The notes under the pieces were generated by a model. The model ran no database searches. It was given only the letters and a program-made list of their open reading frames with translations, and was not told the origin of the DNA. From the NCBI RefSeq assembly GCF_016862515.1, contig NZ_BONC01000013.1, forward strand, positions 1 through 64,000: a DNA stretch of 64,000 nucleotides. The letters run 5' to 3'. The translations under genes and the position numbers were made by a program. The stretch's first letter is position 1. Every line of letters starts with the position of its first letter. This DNA is from Asanoa iriomotensis (GTDB taxonomy: Bacteria > Actinomycetota > Actinomycetes > Mycobacteriales > Micromonosporaceae). Shown here piece after piece: positions 8,759-17,808 of the stretch.

Positions 8759-9395
8759 GTGCGCATGCGGATGCTGCGCAAGCGCCAACTCGACCGCCGT
8801 GCGACGTGTTGCTTTGTAGTTGGCGCCGACCTTTGCCGCCCGTTTCCGCGTTGGCCCGCGGTGGTGAGCGCGTTGCCGCAACGGGTTCCCGCCGCGCAGT
8901 TGCCGCAGACGGTCCTGGGCTGCAGGCACTAGCCGCGGCGCGGCGAATCCGCAGTTGCGGCAACGCACGGCAGGTGCCAGTTTCACAGCCTGTTGGTCAT
9001 CGCCAGGTGCGGTTGCCGCAATGCCCCGCGGCGTTCCGATTGCCGCAACATGGTCCGGGCCGGGGCGCCGCGCGGCGAGTCCGCACTCCCGGCAATGCAC
9101 CGCAGCCACAAGGCCGCACACATGGCTGGGCGGTAGCCGACGGTGCGGTTGCCGCAACGCCGCTCGGCCGAGTCCGCAGTTGCGGCAACACGACAGGTGC
9201 GGGGATCACAACCAGCGGGTCGCAGGGAGTGCGGTTGCCGCAAAACGGTCCGGGCTTGGGGCGCCAGCCGCGACGCGGCGAGTCCCTTGTCGCGGCAACG
9301 AGCGGCAGGTGAGGCATGCCGCGACGCCCCATACTCGGTGCGTCGCCGCCGGAGTCCGGTTGCCGCAACAACGTTTGTGGGCTGGGGCGCTAGCC

Positions 9396-9641
9396 GCAAC
9401 GCGGCGAGTCCCTTGTTGCCGCAACACGCGGCAGATGCGGGATACAACAACAGCGCACACCCGGCCCCGCGCAAGCCGCAACGCGGCGAGTCCCTCGTTG
9501 CCGCAACACGCGGCAGGTGCGGGCTACAACAACGGCGCACACCCGGCCCCGCGCAAACCGCAACGCGGCGAGTCCCTCGTTGCCGCAACGCGCGGCAGGT
9601 GTGGGCTGCAACAAGGGCGCACACCCGGCGGTCTTCGGCGG
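9396..9641. repeat. 82 bp tandem repeat, three units
   Basis: Units begin at 9396, 9478 and 9560. Each contains GCGGCGAGTCCC, then the palindrome GTTGCCGCAAC, then CGCGGCAGRTG and a CACACCCGGC segment. The period of 82 is not a multiple of three, so the array is not maintained as protein code. Degenerate copies of the same core (GGCGAGTCC...GTTGCGGCAAC...GGCAGG) occur upstream at about 8940 and 9280. Confidence 0.85.
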
Positions 9642-10096
9642 AGTTCGGTTGCGGCAACGACGTTCTGGGCTGGGCACTAGCCGCAGCGCGGCCAGTCTGC
9701 GGTTGCGGCAACGCGCGGCAGGTTGGCGCAACGCGGTCGGGGCCGGTGGGGCCGATGACCTGGCTGATCGAGAGGAACGACGGGCAGACGAGCCGCGGGC
9801 GGGCGTTGGCACCCCGATCGGATCGTCCTCGACGTGCGCCTGTGGCCAGGCACAAACCACACCGAGCTCCGGCGGCGGCGCGGTCTTCACCAAGAGCCTG
9901 CTTTGTCGGTTGCAGGGCGACCAACTTTCTCCTGGGCTGGAGCCCGGCCCCTCACTTCGTCGGCCGAAACGGGGGTGCATGGACCGCGTGGCTGAGTGTG
10001 GGTCGGTCTAAAGGGCGGCGGGTCGGGCCGCACGGTAGCTATCCCCGGCTCTTCACGCTCATCCATGTCCATGTGCTGCGCCGGTACGCTGCGCGC

Positions 10097-10543
10097 GTGA
10101 GCTATGACCTTATGTTCATGCGGCGGCAGCCTGGGCAGAGTTGGGGCGAGGCGCTCGAGGCCGCCGAGGACTACCAGGACTTCGGGGCCGGGCCCGACGA
10201 GCAGGTCTGGCAGCGGGTCGTGGCGCGGGCGAAACTGCTGCTCGGCGACGCTTTTACCCGGCTCACCGACGACGGTGGCGAGGTCAGCCACGAGCGCACC
10301 GGCATTCAACTCTTCCTCTACGCCGACTCCGCCGAGATGAACGTGCCATACGGCGCCACCGGTGAGGGTGCGACCGCCGTACTCCGGACGATGTTTCTGC
10401 TTGGGCAGGTTGTCGAGGAGGAGACCGGTCTCGAGGGCTACGACCCGCAGCTTGGCCAACCCCTCCGCGAGGCGGCCGCCGATCTCGATCTCGGTGCGGC
10501 CTCCTTCGAGACCGTCGCCCGCCTGCTGAGCAAGCCCAGCTAA
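10097..10543 (+). CDS. Conserved hypothetical protein
   Basis: 148 residues starting at a GTG (10097) with the peptide MSYDLMFMRRQPGQSWGEALEAAE. It looks like a small soluble actinobacterial protein of unknown function, with a mixed alpha/beta pattern and no signal or membrane segment. The open frame extends far upstream into the repeat region, but conserved-looking sequence begins only at this GTG. Its 3' end overlaps the convergent ArsR-type gene by 4 bp. Confidence 0.7.
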   Translation: MSYDLMFMRRQPGQSWGEALEAAEDYQDFGAGPDEQVWQRVVARAKLLLGDAFTRLTDDGGEVSHERTGIQLFLYADSAEMNVPYGATGEGATAVLRTMFLLGQVVEEETGLEGYDPQLGQPLREAAADLDLGAASFETVARLLSKPS

Positions 10544-11232
10544 GGCGCCTCGATCCGCCAGCGTTTGGCCAGTTGGCGTCGGCCCTCGTCGGTGATTCGG
10601 AGCGCGCGGTGGCCCGGCGCCCGCCGCACGAACCAGCCCTCCGCCAGCGCGTGCGCGCACACCGCCGCACCCAGCGCCCCGGCCAGGTGTGGTCGACGTT
10701 CCGTGAAGTCCAGGCACGACCGGGCGAAGGCCCGGCGGCTCGACCGCGCGCCCGCCACGTCAACCCCCGCATCCGCCAGGGCCTCGGCTCCCGACGGGGT
10801 CAGCACGAAGCCGTCGCCGCCCGCGGTCAGCACCGAGTCGGACACGAACGCGTCGACCAGGGCAACCGCCACCACGCCGGCCAGGTGGTCGTAGCACGTG
10901 CGGGCATACGTCATGGCCTCGTCCGTGCGGGACTGGCGCAGCGAGCGGACCGGGCGCGGCGGGCTGATCGCACCCAACGCTTCCAGCGCATGCGCGACGT
11001 CCGGCGACGCCAGCCGGAAATACCGGTGGCGGCCGCTGTCCGCGACCTCGACCAAACCACCATCGACGAGCTGAGCCAGGTGCCCGCTCGCCGTCGAGGG
11101 CCGGACCCGCGCGGAACGCGCCAACTCGCCCGCCGCCAAGGCCGTACCCGAGAGGAGCGCGTCGAGCATCGCCGCCCGGGCCGGCTCCGCGATCAGCCGG
11201 GCGACCGCCGCCAGGTCTACGTCGGTGGTCAT
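10540..11232 (-). CDS. ArsR-type winged-helix transcriptional regulator
   Basis: 230 residues from the ATG at 11232. Residues 1-85 form a winged helix: VARLIAEPARAAMLDALLSG and then the recognition segment ARSARVRPSTASGHLAQLVDGGLV. The C-terminal half is a second helical domain seen in larger ArsR relatives; no metal-binding cysteine motif is visible. It is divergent from the DinB gene across 64 bp that contain a 9 bp inverted repeat (see 11239-11290), so it probably controls itself and that gene. Confidence 0.82.
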   Translation of the reverse strand: MTTDVDLAAVARLIAEPARAAMLDALLSGTALAAGELARSARVRPSTASGHLAQLVDGGLVEVADSGRHRYFRLASPDVAHALEALGAISPPRPVRSLRQSRTDEAMTYARTCYDHLAGVVAVALVDAFVSDSVLTAGGDGFVLTPSGAEALADAGVDVAGARSSRRAFARSCLDFTERRPHLAGALGAAVCAHALAEGWFVRRAPGHRALRITDEGRRQLAKRWRIEAP

Positions 11233-11238
11233 CCGACA

Positions 11239-11290
11239 ACCGTAGGCCCGCGACAGTTCGGGCCGCACCGAAGCGTCCCGCGCCTACGGT
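11239..11290. promoter_or_regulatory. Mirror-image divergent leaderless promoters / operator
   Basis: ACCGTAGGC at 11239-11247 and GCCTACGGT at 11282-11290 are perfect inverted copies. Each presents TACGGT exactly six bases before an ATG (arsR-type gene at 11232, dinB-like gene at 11297), as expected for two leaderless promoters. The same repeat could be the operator of the ArsR protein. Confidence 0.5.
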
Positions 11291-11296
11291 CGCGAG

Positions 11297-11740
11297 ATGA
11301 TCACTGAGCTGATTCCAAGAGCGGTCGACGACGTGTTGAACCGGGCCGCCGCCGACTGGCTCGGGTGGGACGGCGCTCCAGTCAACCGGGATGGCAACGT
11401 CTGGACCCCGCACAAGGCCATCCGCCGCGTCGCCGATCACCTGCTCGACCATCTCGCCGAGATCGACTGCCGGCTGGCCGGCCTGCCGACCATCCCGGAC
11501 GAGTGGCACGGGCGCACGGTCACCACCCACGCCGACTTCGCCCGGTTCACCGAGATCGACCTCGACGAGGCGCGCAGCCGGCTCACCCGGCTGGCGGCCT
11601 GCTATCGGGCCCGGCTCCAGCACATCGACGAGCAGGCCCTCGACGACAAGCCGGCCGACGGCGCCTGGTCGCTCCGCGAGGTGGTCGAGCACGTCGCGAA
11701 CGTCACTTACTACGCCCGCATGCTCGAGAAAGCCGGCTAG
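11297..11740 (+). CDS. DinB superfamily protein
   Basis: 147 residues of the DinB-like four-helix fold (DinB / maleylpyruvate isomerase N-terminal type). A metal site is suggested by His in ADHLLDH and by REVVEHVANV near the C-terminus. Such proteins are often thiol-dependent transferases or hydrolases; the substrate is unknown. Start ATG at 11297 without a ribosome binding site but with a TACGGT box six bases upstream. Divergent from the ArsR-type regulator, which is its likely controller. The 3' end overlaps the next minus-strand gene by 4 bp. Confidence 0.75.
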   Translation: MITELIPRAVDDVLNRAAADWLGWDGAPVNRDGNVWTPHKAIRRVADHLLDHLAEIDCRLAGLPTIPDEWHGRTVTTHADFARFTEIDLDEARSRLTRLAACYRARLQHIDEQALDDKPADGAWSLREVVEHVANVTYYARMLEKAG

Positions 11741-12081
11741 CCGCCAGGTGTCTCCGAAACGCTCGGCGACGGGGACGGCGGAGCGGACGACGACGACGGC
11801 GGCGGCGTGGTCTCGACCGCCGGCGGCGTGGTCGTCACCTGCGGCGTCGGCGACGGCGGCCTGGTCACAGTCGGCGTCGGGCGCGCCGGCGAGGTGTGCG
11901 ATGTCCGAGGCGAGGTCGTCGGAGACGAGGTCGGAGAGTCGACCTGCTCAGCAGCCGGCGGCCGCTCCGTCGACTCCGCCGGGCCAGGTCGCACGAGCAG
12001 GTAGCTGACGAAAGCGACCAGAAACACCACCACGAGCACGAGAGTCGACAGCCGGACCTTGCCCAGCCGGAGCCGGCTCAC
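11737..12081 (-). CDS. Small membrane-anchored protein with Ser/Thr/Pro-rich tail
   Basis: 114 residues. One membrane helix (about 10-30, LSTLVLVVVFLVAFVSYLLV) is followed by about 80 residues of low-complexity Pro, Ser and Thr, likely outside the membrane. There is no catalytic motif. Its ATG overlaps the stop of the MscS gene (ATGA), so the two are translationally coupled and the protein may accompany the channel. Function unknown. Confidence 0.65.
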   Translation of the reverse strand: MSRLRLGKVRLSTLVLVVVFLVAFVSYLLVRPGPAESTERPPAAEQVDSPTSSPTTSPRTSHTSPARPTPTVTRPPSPTPQVTTTPPAVETTPPPSSSSAPPSPSPSVSETPGG

Positions 12082-12977
12082 GACGCCGCCATGGGTTCGG
12101 CCGTGTCCACCGCGGCGGCGACCCGGATGCCCTCGTGCTGGAACGCGATCGCCACCCGCGACCGCAGCTCACGCCCCACGTCGAACTGCTTGCCCGGCAG
12201 CGTCCGGGCCACGATCCGCAGGTGCACCGAGTCGACCTCGAGGCTCTGCACCCCGAGCACCGTCGGCGCGTCCAGCAGCATTTGCCCCAGACCCGGGTCT
12301 TCGACGGCGGCCGCGGTGACCTCCTGCAGGATCTCGCGCGCCCGGGTCAGGTCCACCGTCGCCGGCACCGGCACGTCGATCACGGCCCGGGCCCAGTCCC
12401 GCGACATGTTGATGACCTGGACGATCTGGCCGTTGGGGATCATCACGACCTCGCCCTGCAGCGTACGCAGGCGCGTGATCCGCAGAGTGACCTCCTCGAC
12501 CGTCCCCGTCACGCCGGCCTCCGAGCCCAGCGTGCCGATCCGGATCACGTCGCCGAACCCGTACTGCCGCTCGAAGATGATGAACGTCCCGGCCAGGATG
12601 TCCTGCACGATCCGCTGCGCGCCGAAGCCGAGCGCGACACCGACCACCGCGGCCGGGGCGACCAGGCCGGTGATCGGCACACCGAGGCGGGCGATCACCA
12701 GCACCGCGGCGATCGAGTAGATCACCACGATGACGACCCAGGTCAGGCCCTGCGTAACCACGTGGCGGTGCTTGGCCGCCTCGTCGGCTATCTGCTCGTT
12801 GCCGACCGGGCGCGCGTCGATGCGCTGGTAGATGCGGCCGCTGACCCAGCGCGCCAACCGGGACAGCAGGATCGCGCCGGTGACGAAGAGGACGATCTCC
12901 AACCCGCTGCTGCGCAGCCAATCGGTCACGTCGTTGAGAGGAGCCATCGCCACCACCATGGCAACCCATCCTGACAC
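12078..12977 (-). CDS. MscS family mechanosensitive ion channel
   Basis: 299 residues. Two to three membrane helices lie in the first 110 residues, the last ending in the pore motif GVALGFGAQRIVQDILAG. The beta domain (FGDVIRIG, TGTVEEVTLRITRLRTLQGEVVMIPNGQI) and a C-terminal alpha/beta domain follow, as in small MscS channels that release solutes during osmotic downshock. The start is at 12977, with an ATG 11 codons in as an alternative. It is followed in an overlapping arrangement by the small membrane protein gene. Confidence 0.9.
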   Translation of the reverse strand: MSGWVAMVVAMAPLNDVTDWLRSSGLEIVLFVTGAILLSRLARWVSGRIYQRIDARPVGNEQIADEAAKHRHVVTQGLTWVVIVVIYSIAAVLVIARLGVPITGLVAPAAVVGVALGFGAQRIVQDILAGTFIIFERQYGFGDVIRIGTLGSEAGVTGTVEEVTLRITRLRTLQGEVVMIPNGQIVQVINMSRDWARAVIDVPVPATVDLTRAREILQEVTAAAVEDPGLGQMLLDAPTVLGVQSLEVDSVHLRIVARTLPGKQFDVGRELRSRVAIAFQHEGIRVAAAVDTAEPMAAS

Positions 12978-13038
12978 GGCCTCCCGGCCGTCGCACCAGC
13001 CGAGCGGACCGGTCAGCGAGATCCCGACGCGGGAAGAA

Positions 13039-13722
13039 TCACACCATTCGTACGTGTGGACGCCGGCGCAACCGGATGCCGAACGCGACCGCGACCACGA
13101 TGAGCAGCAGCACTGCGGTCACCGCACCGTGCAGCAGACCGCGGTCGAGATAGCCGACCGACGTGTGGTCTATCGCATAGGTGCCGATCTCCCGGCTGTA
13201 CCAGAACGGCAGCACCCGGGCCGCGTTGCCCGCCGGGTCCAGGATCATCTGCAGCCCGACGACCGTGAGCAGCACCAGCATGCCTTCCAGGTCGCGGGGC
13301 AGCAGCGCACTGACGGCGAGCCCGAACAGCGGCGCCACCAGCACACCGAGCAGCATGATCACCGCGATCGCGCCGTACCGGACGTCGTGCTGGTCGAATC
13401 TGATCAACACGAAGTACGGCGCCGACAGCGCGACACCGAGCCCCCACAGCGCGACCAGCCGGCCGAGGAACAACTGGTGCGTCCGATAGCCCGACAGCCG
13501 CAGCCGGGGTTCGAGCGACCGCGCCGCCGAGCCCACGAACAGCGCCGCCGTGCTCAGCGCCCAGCTCAAACCCAGGCAGACGAACCGGATCGACTGGCCC
13601 AGGTGGTCGCCGCGCCGGGCGAGATAGAAGGCCAGCGGCAGCACGAGAAGCATCACGAGTACGCCGCGCCGCCGCGCCGTCTCGCGCAACGTCATCTCCG
13701 CGACGGTCAGGGTGCGCGTCAC
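13039..13722 (-). CDS. ABC transporter permease subunit (ABC-2-like)
   Basis: 227 residues with about six hydrophobic helices, for example VLVMLLVLPLAFYLA, IAVIMLLGVLVAPLFGLAV and AVTAVLLLIVVAVAFGI. The GTG start at 13722 overlaps the stop of the ATPase gene (GTGA), so it is translationally coupled to it. Together they form a simple exporter or drug-resistance-type ABC system under PadR control. Substrate unknown. Confidence 0.75.
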   Translation of the reverse strand: MTRTLTVAEMTLRETARRRGVLVMLLVLPLAFYLARRGDHLGQSIRFVCLGLSWALSTAALFVGSAARSLEPRLRLSGYRTHQLFLGRLVALWGLGVALSAPYFVLIRFDQHDVRYGAIAVIMLLGVLVAPLFGLAVSALLPRDLEGMLVLLTVVGLQMILDPAGNAARVLPFWYSREIGTYAIDHTSVGYLDRGLLHGAVTAVLLLIVVAVAFGIRLRRRPHVRMV

Positions 13723-14543
13723 GCCGCCACCCCCGCGCCGCCGGCCGACAGATCGAGCACGACGTCGACCCGGTCGAGCTGGTTGAGCAGGTGGGTGACC
13801 ACCACGACCGCCCGGCCACGATCGCGCCACTGCCACACCTCGTGCCAGAAGTCGAGGTACGTGCCCCGGTCGAAGCCCTGGTAGGGCTCGTCGAGCAGCA
13901 GGATGTCGGGGTCGCCGAGCCCGGCGAGCACCAGGTTGAGCTTCTGCCGTGTGCCGCCGGACAACTGCCGGGCCTGCTCGCCGCCCGGCGTCCAGTCGAG
14001 CGCGGACGCCTGCCGCCCGCCGGCCCGGACGGCCGCTCCGCGCGGCATGCCCCGCCCGGCGCCCACGAGCGCGAAGTGCTCGTCGGCCCGCAGGAAGTCG
14101 GCGGTGCCGCCGGCCTGCGGGCAGTAGCCGACCGTGCCGTGCAGCTCGACCTGCCCGCCGTCGGCACCGGTCAGCCCGGCGCAGATCCGCAGGAAGGTCG
14201 ACTTGCCGGAGCCGTTGGCGCCCACGATCGCCGCGACCTGGCCCGCGTGCACGGTCAGCGAGACGCCGGAGAGCACCGTGCGCCGCCCGTACCCCTTGGT
14301 GATGTCGACCGCCCGCAACCGCACCGGGCCGACGACGCCGCGCGCCCGTTGGGCCGGGCCGCCGATGCTGTCGGCCACCGCGGCGGCATACGCCGACGGC
14401 GGACCGAACGCCCGCAGCGGCGGCTCGCCGCTGTCCCGCAGGTGCGCGGCCGCCTCGGCGACCACGTGCCCCGCCAGGTCGGGCCCGACACCGTGCCGCC
14501 GGAGCTCGTCGGTGAGTGCGGCCAGCCAGATCTCGTATCTCAC
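13719..14543 (-). CDS. ABC transporter ATP-binding protein with N-terminal prefix domain
   Basis: 274 residues. Residues 1-75 are a helical prefix not found in ordinary ABC ATPases; it resembles the short helical modules that precede permeases in PadR-linked operons. The ATPase has Walker A GANGSGKST (108-116), signature QLSGGTRQ and Walker B DILLLDEP. The GTG start at 14543 overlaps the padR-type stop by GTGA. It energises the permease encoded next. Confidence 0.85.
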   Translation of the reverse strand: MRYEIWLAALTDELRRHGVGPDLAGHVVAEAAAHLRDSGEPPLRAFGPPSAYAAAVADSIGGPAQRARGVVGPVRLRAVDITKGYGRRTVLSGVSLTVHAGQVAAIVGANGSGKSTFLRICAGLTGADGGQVELHGTVGYCPQAGGTADFLRADEHFALVGAGRGMPRGAAVRAGGRQASALDWTPGGEQARQLSGGTRQKLNLVLAGLGDPDILLLDEPYQGFDRGTYLDFWHEVWQWRDRGRAVVVVTHLLNQLDRVDVVLDLSAGGAGVAA

Positions 14544-14896
14544 GGCGCCGTCCTTTCCTGGAGTATCGCGCCGACCCCGCCGGCGAACGCCGACCACTGC
14601 CCGGACGCCTCGGCCAGCACGGTCCGGCCAGCGGGGCTGACCTGGTAGTACTTGCGGGCCGGACCGCCGCCGCCCTCGCGCCAGTAGACGGTCACCAGGC
14701 CGGAGCGCTGCAGCCGCAACAGCACCGGATAGAGCGTGCCGCCCTGGATCACGCCGAGCCCGGCGGACTGCAATGACTGGGCCAGCTCATAGCCGTAGGA
14801 ATCGCCGCGGGCGAGCAGCCCGAGCACGCACAGGTCGAGCACGCCGCGTAGCCACTGCGCCCGGCGATCCTGATCCACGGTTGAGGACGCTAGCAC
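14540..14896 (-). CDS. PadR family transcriptional regulator
   Basis: 118 residues, the short PadR form. The winged helix is seen in RGVLDLCVLGLLARGDSYGY and GTLYPVLLRLQRSGLV; WREGGGGPARKYYQVSPAGR is the wing and family signature. Start GTG at 14896, or possibly the GTG at 14878, which would give the family-typical opening MDQDRRAQWL. A perfect palindrome lies just upstream (14898-14911), and the ABC genes follow by overlapping starts, so it is an autoregulated local repressor of the exporter. Confidence 0.88.
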   Translation of the reverse strand: MLASSTVDQDRRAQWLRGVLDLCVLGLLARGDSYGYELAQSLQSAGLGVIQGGTLYPVLLRLQRSGLVTVYWREGGGGPARKYYQVSPAGRTVLAEASGQWSAFAGGVGAILQERTAP

Positions 14897-14897
14897 G

Positions 14898-14911
14898 GCT
14901 ATCTAGATAGC
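14898..14911. promoter_or_regulatory. Candidate PadR operator, perfect palindrome
   Basis: GCTATCTAGATAGC is a perfect 14 bp palindrome lying immediately before the padR-type start and after the stop of the upstream ABC permease gene. PadR operators are often ATGT-ACAT or similar dyads over the promoter; this one differs in sequence but sits in the right place. Confidence 0.5.
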
Positions 14912-14919
14912 GGAACCAT

Positions 14920-16113
14920 CTAGTTGGCGGCGAGCGCTTCGGTCGGTGCGAGCCGCGCCGCCCGGACGGCCGGATAGAGCCCGGCGACGGCGCCGATCAG
15001 CAGTGTTGCCGCGACCGCACCGAGCGAGGCCCACGCCGGCACCACCGCGGGCCAACCCTGTGTCATCGCGTACGCGGTGGTCACGCCGATGCCGAGCAGC
15101 ACACCGCCGAGCCCGCCGAGCGCGCAGAGCAGCAACGACTCGGCGAGGAACTGGACCCTGACCTGCCCGCGGGTGGCGCCGAGCGACCGCCGCAGCCCGA
15201 TCTCGCCCCGCCGCTCGAGCACCGAGATGACCATCGTGTTGGCCACCCCGACGCCGCCGACGAGCAGTGCCACGGCGCCGAGGCCGAGCAGCAGCCCGGT
15301 GAAGGCGTCGTCGGCCGCGCGCCCGGCGGCCAGCGCGTCGGACGGCCGCGACACCTCCACCTCGGCCGGCGACTCCGGGTTGGCCGTGTTCGCCAGCACG
15401 CCGGCCACCGCCTCGACCGACGCCTCCTCGGCCCGGGTGTAGATGGTCGTCGGGTGACCGTCGAACCCGAGGTACGACACCGCGGCCGCCCAGCCGACGA
15501 GCGCCGACGTGTCCAACTCGGGCGCGAGCGGCACCGGGGCGAGCACGCCGACCACGGTGAACCAGGCGCCGCCCAGCCACACCGGCTGCCCGGTCGACGC
15601 ACCCAGCCGGTCCGCCGCCACCCCGCCCAACACGACCGCCGGATACGTCGCGGTCGCCGCGTTGAGCCAGACGCCGCGCGAGATCGTGGCACCCACCGTC
15701 CCCGGCAGGTCGAGATGGCTGGCGACCACCGAGATGCTCCCGCTCTCCGCGGCGGGGATCCGGTCGGTGCGGTACACCTTCGCGTCGACCCGGCCGGTCG
15801 CGCTGACCGAGGTCACCGGTCCGATCCGGCTGACCATCGAGACCGCCTCGTCCGGCAACGTCGCGGGCTCGGCCGCGAACAGCTTGCTGCCGGGGCCGAC
15901 GGTGAGCAGGTTGGTGCCGAGCCGGTCGAGAGTGCGCTGGAACTCGGCCTGCGACGAGGCCGAGACGCCGACGACCGCGGTCATGGCCGCGATCCCGATC
16001 GCGATGCCCAGCGCGGCGAGCACCGCCCGCGACGGTCGCGAGCGCAGCCCGGCGGCGCCGAGCCGGGCCAGGTCACCGAGGCGCAGCCGGGCGCTGGTCA
16101 GTTCAGGCCGCAT
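14920..16113 (-). CDS. MacB/FtsX-type ABC transporter permease
   Basis: 397 residues. One N-terminal membrane helix ([20 protein letters not shown]), a large extracytoplasmic domain (about 55-270) and three C-terminal helices, the MacB/FtsX topology. [33 protein letters not shown] is the conserved cytoplasmic coupling segment. Such permeases do not transport through a channel but drive an external partner. The ATG overlaps the end of the ATPase gene by 11 bp. It closes a four-gene set: lipoprotein, adaptor, ATPase, permease. Confidence 0.87.
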   Translation of the reverse strand: MRPELTSARLRLGDLARLGAAGLRSRPSRAVLAALGIAIGIAAMTAVVGVSASSQAEFQRTLDRLGTNLLTVGPGSKLFAAEPATLPDEAVSMVSRIGPVTSVSATGRVDAKVYRTDRIPAAESGSISVVASHLDLPGTVGATISRGVWLNAATATYPAVVLGGVAADRLGASTGQPVWLGGAWFTVVGVLAPVPLAPELDTSALVGWAAAVSYLGFDGHPTTIYTRAEEASVEAVAGVLANTANPESPAEVEVSRPSDALAAGRAADDAFTGLLLGLGAVALLVGGVGVANTMVISVLERRGEIGLRRSLGATRGQVRVQFLAESLLLCALGGLGGVLLGIGVTTAYAMTQGWPAVVPAWASLGAVAATLLIGAVAGLYPAVRAARLAPTEALAAN

Positions 16114-16777
16114 GAGCAGCCTCCGCGATCCGGCCGTCGCGGATCTCCACCCGCCGCGGCAGCCGAGCGGCGATCTCCCGGTCGTGGGTGATCACGATGA
16201 TCGTGGTGCCGGCCGCGTTCAGCCCGCGCAACAAGTCGAGCACCGCCGCCCCCGACGCCGAGTCGAGGTTGCCGGTCGGCTCGTCGGCCAGCAACAACGC
16301 CGGCTCACCGACCACGGCCCGCGCGATCGCGACCCGCTGCCGCTCGCCACCGGACAGCTCGTGGGGCCGGTGCCGGAGCCGGTGCGCGAGCCCGACCGTG
16401 GTCAGCGCCTCCTCGGCCCGTTCGAGCCGCGCCGACCGGCGTACGCCCGCATAGAGCAGCCCGTCCGCGACCGCGTCCAGCGCGGGCACGCCCGCAGCGA
16501 GATGGAACTGCTGGAAGACGAACCCGATCCGGCTCGCCCGCAGCGCGCTGAGCCGGCGGTCCGTCAGCCGGGCCACGTCGTGGCCGGCGATCTCGACGGT
16601 CCCGGACGTCGGCCGGTCGAGCGTGCCGACCAGGTGCAGCACGGTCGACTTGCCGGACCCGGACGGTCCGACGACAGCGACCAGCTCACCCTCGTCGACG
16701 GAGAGCGAGATGCCGTCGACCGCGACGACCCCGCCCGCGTACTCCTTGCGCACGTCGCGCAGCGAAACCAGCGTCAT
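16103..16777 (-). CDS. MacB/LolD-type ABC transporter ATP-binding protein
   Basis: 224 residues. Walker [10 protein letters not shown] (about 37-45), Q-loop FVFQQFHL, signature [14 protein letters not shown] and Walker [13 protein letters not shown] identify a LolD/MacB-class ATPase. The ATG at 16777 overlaps the adaptor stop (ATGA). It pairs with the FtsX-like permease that follows. The much longer open frame upstream is a shadow of the adaptor gene. Confidence 0.9.
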   Translation of the reverse strand: MTLVSLRDVRKEYAGGVVAVDGISLSVDEGELVAVVGPSGSGKSTVLHLVGTLDRPTSGTVEIAGHDVARLTDRRLSALRASRIGFVFQQFHLAAGVPALDAVADGLLYAGVRRSARLERAEEALTTVGLAHRLRHRPHELSGGERQRVAIARAVVGEPALLLADEPTGNLDSASGAAVLDLLRGLNAAGTTIIVITHDREIAARLPRRVEIRDGRIAEAAHAA

Positions 16778-17808
16778 GACGGCATCCCCACCGTCATCCC
16801 CTCGGCCACGCCGGCGCCGCTGACCTCGACCCGGCCGTCGGCGAACAACCCGGTCTCGACCGCGACGAAGTGGCTGCTCGCACCGTCGATCACCTGCAGG
16901 CCGTAGCCGCCCTCGGCCAGCGCCACCAGCGCGGCGACCGGAACGGTCAACACCCCTTCCCGGCTCTCCGCGGTCAGAGAGACGTCGACCGGCGCCTCCC
17001 GCAGGTCGCCGAGCGCCTTCACGTCGGCGACCGTGACGGTCACCTCGACGGTGGGCTCGGCGTCGGGTTGAGCGGCGGTCGCGACCGCACCGACGGTGGC
17101 CACCTTGCCCTGCGCCGTGTTCCCGTCGGGCAGTTCGATCGTGGCCGCCGCACCGACCACGGCCAGGTCGCGGTCCGGCACGGGCAGGTCGATCGTGACC
17201 AACCGCCGGGTGCCCGTGTAGTCGAGCACCGGGCCGCCGGCCGGCGCGCCGACCACCGCGCTGTGCCCGGCGATCCGGATCGGGCCGGGCGCGTAGGCGA
17301 CGAGGGCCGCGGTGACCGTGCCGGTCGCGGCGACGCCGAGATCGTCCTGCCAGTGCCGTACCGCCGCTGCCGTCGCGTCCGTGTAGTCGTCGTCCACGGT
17401 GAAGCCGTCGTACCCGAGCGCCGCCAGGTTCTGCTCGAACTGCCGCACGTCGGCGCCGCCGACACCCGGTGCGAGCGGCCGGTAGACCGGCAGCGGACCG
17501 TAGAGCAGCACCACCGGATCGCCGTCTGCCCGATAGACCGGCTTGCCGCGGGTCACCGTGGCGCCCTCGGCGGCCAGCCAGGTGACCATCCCGCCGGCGC
17601 CGCGCAACGCGACCGGTGCGCCGTAGCCCAATCGCCCGTCGACCGTGTCGGTGGCGACCAGGGTCTGCCGGGTCACCGGCGTGCTCTTGGGCGGCAGGTC
17701 GCCGGCGTGCGCCGTACCCCCGTCGCCGCCGCCGAAACCGACCGCGGCGGTGGCCGCGGCACCGGCCGCGACCACCGCGATGCCGGCCGCGAGGACGACC
17801 CGCCTCAC
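16774..17808 (-). CDS. Efflux adaptor with peptidoglycan-binding domain
   Basis: 344 residues. N-terminal membrane anchor ([22 protein letters not shown]), then HlyD/MacA-like beta segments ([20 protein letters not shown]). A peptidoglycan-binding helical domain is inserted ([18 protein letters not shown] to [12 protein letters not shown]). More beta-barrel sequence ends the protein. This architecture is typical of adaptors that link MacB-like ABC pumps to the Gram-positive wall. The GTG start at 17808 overlaps the lipoprotein stop (GTGA). Confidence 0.85.
   Translation of the reverse strand: MRRVVLAAGIAVVAAGAAATAAVGFGGGDGGTAHAGDLPPKSTPVTRQTLVATDTVDGRLGYGAPVALRGAGGMVTWLAAEGATVTRGKPVYRADGDPVVLLYGPLPVYRPLAPGVGGADVRQFEQNLAALGYDGFTVDDDYTDATAAAVRHWQDDLGVAATGTVTAALVAYAPGPIRIAGHSAVVGAPAGGPVLDYTGTRRLVTIDLPVPDRDLAVVGAAATIELPDGNTAQGKVATVGAVATAAQPDAEPTVEVTVTVADVKALGDLREAPVDVSLTAESREGVLTVPVAALVALAEGGYGLQVIDGASSHFVAVETGLFADGRVEVSGAGVAEGMTVGMPS

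Larger units (their letters stand above)
8359..10096. other. Repeat-filled region of 1.7 kb with no convincing gene
   Basis: The stretch is dominated by tandem and dispersed copies of GTTGC(C/G)GCAAC with C/G-rich flanks (15 perfect copies between 8504 and 9712). Open frames exist on both strands, but they only translate the repeats (VAATRPG, CGNGG and similar) and have no family resemblance. From about 9730 to 10096 the sequence is non-repetitive; only the start of the next gene at 10097 is credible. Confidence 0.7.

Noticed and set aside
8423-9924. Several long open frames on both strands
   Set aside because: They only translate the tandem repeats and share no resemblance with known proteins.
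9143-10096. Upstream extension of the 10097 gene
   Set aside because: The extension translates repeats; conserved-looking sequence begins only at GTG 10097.
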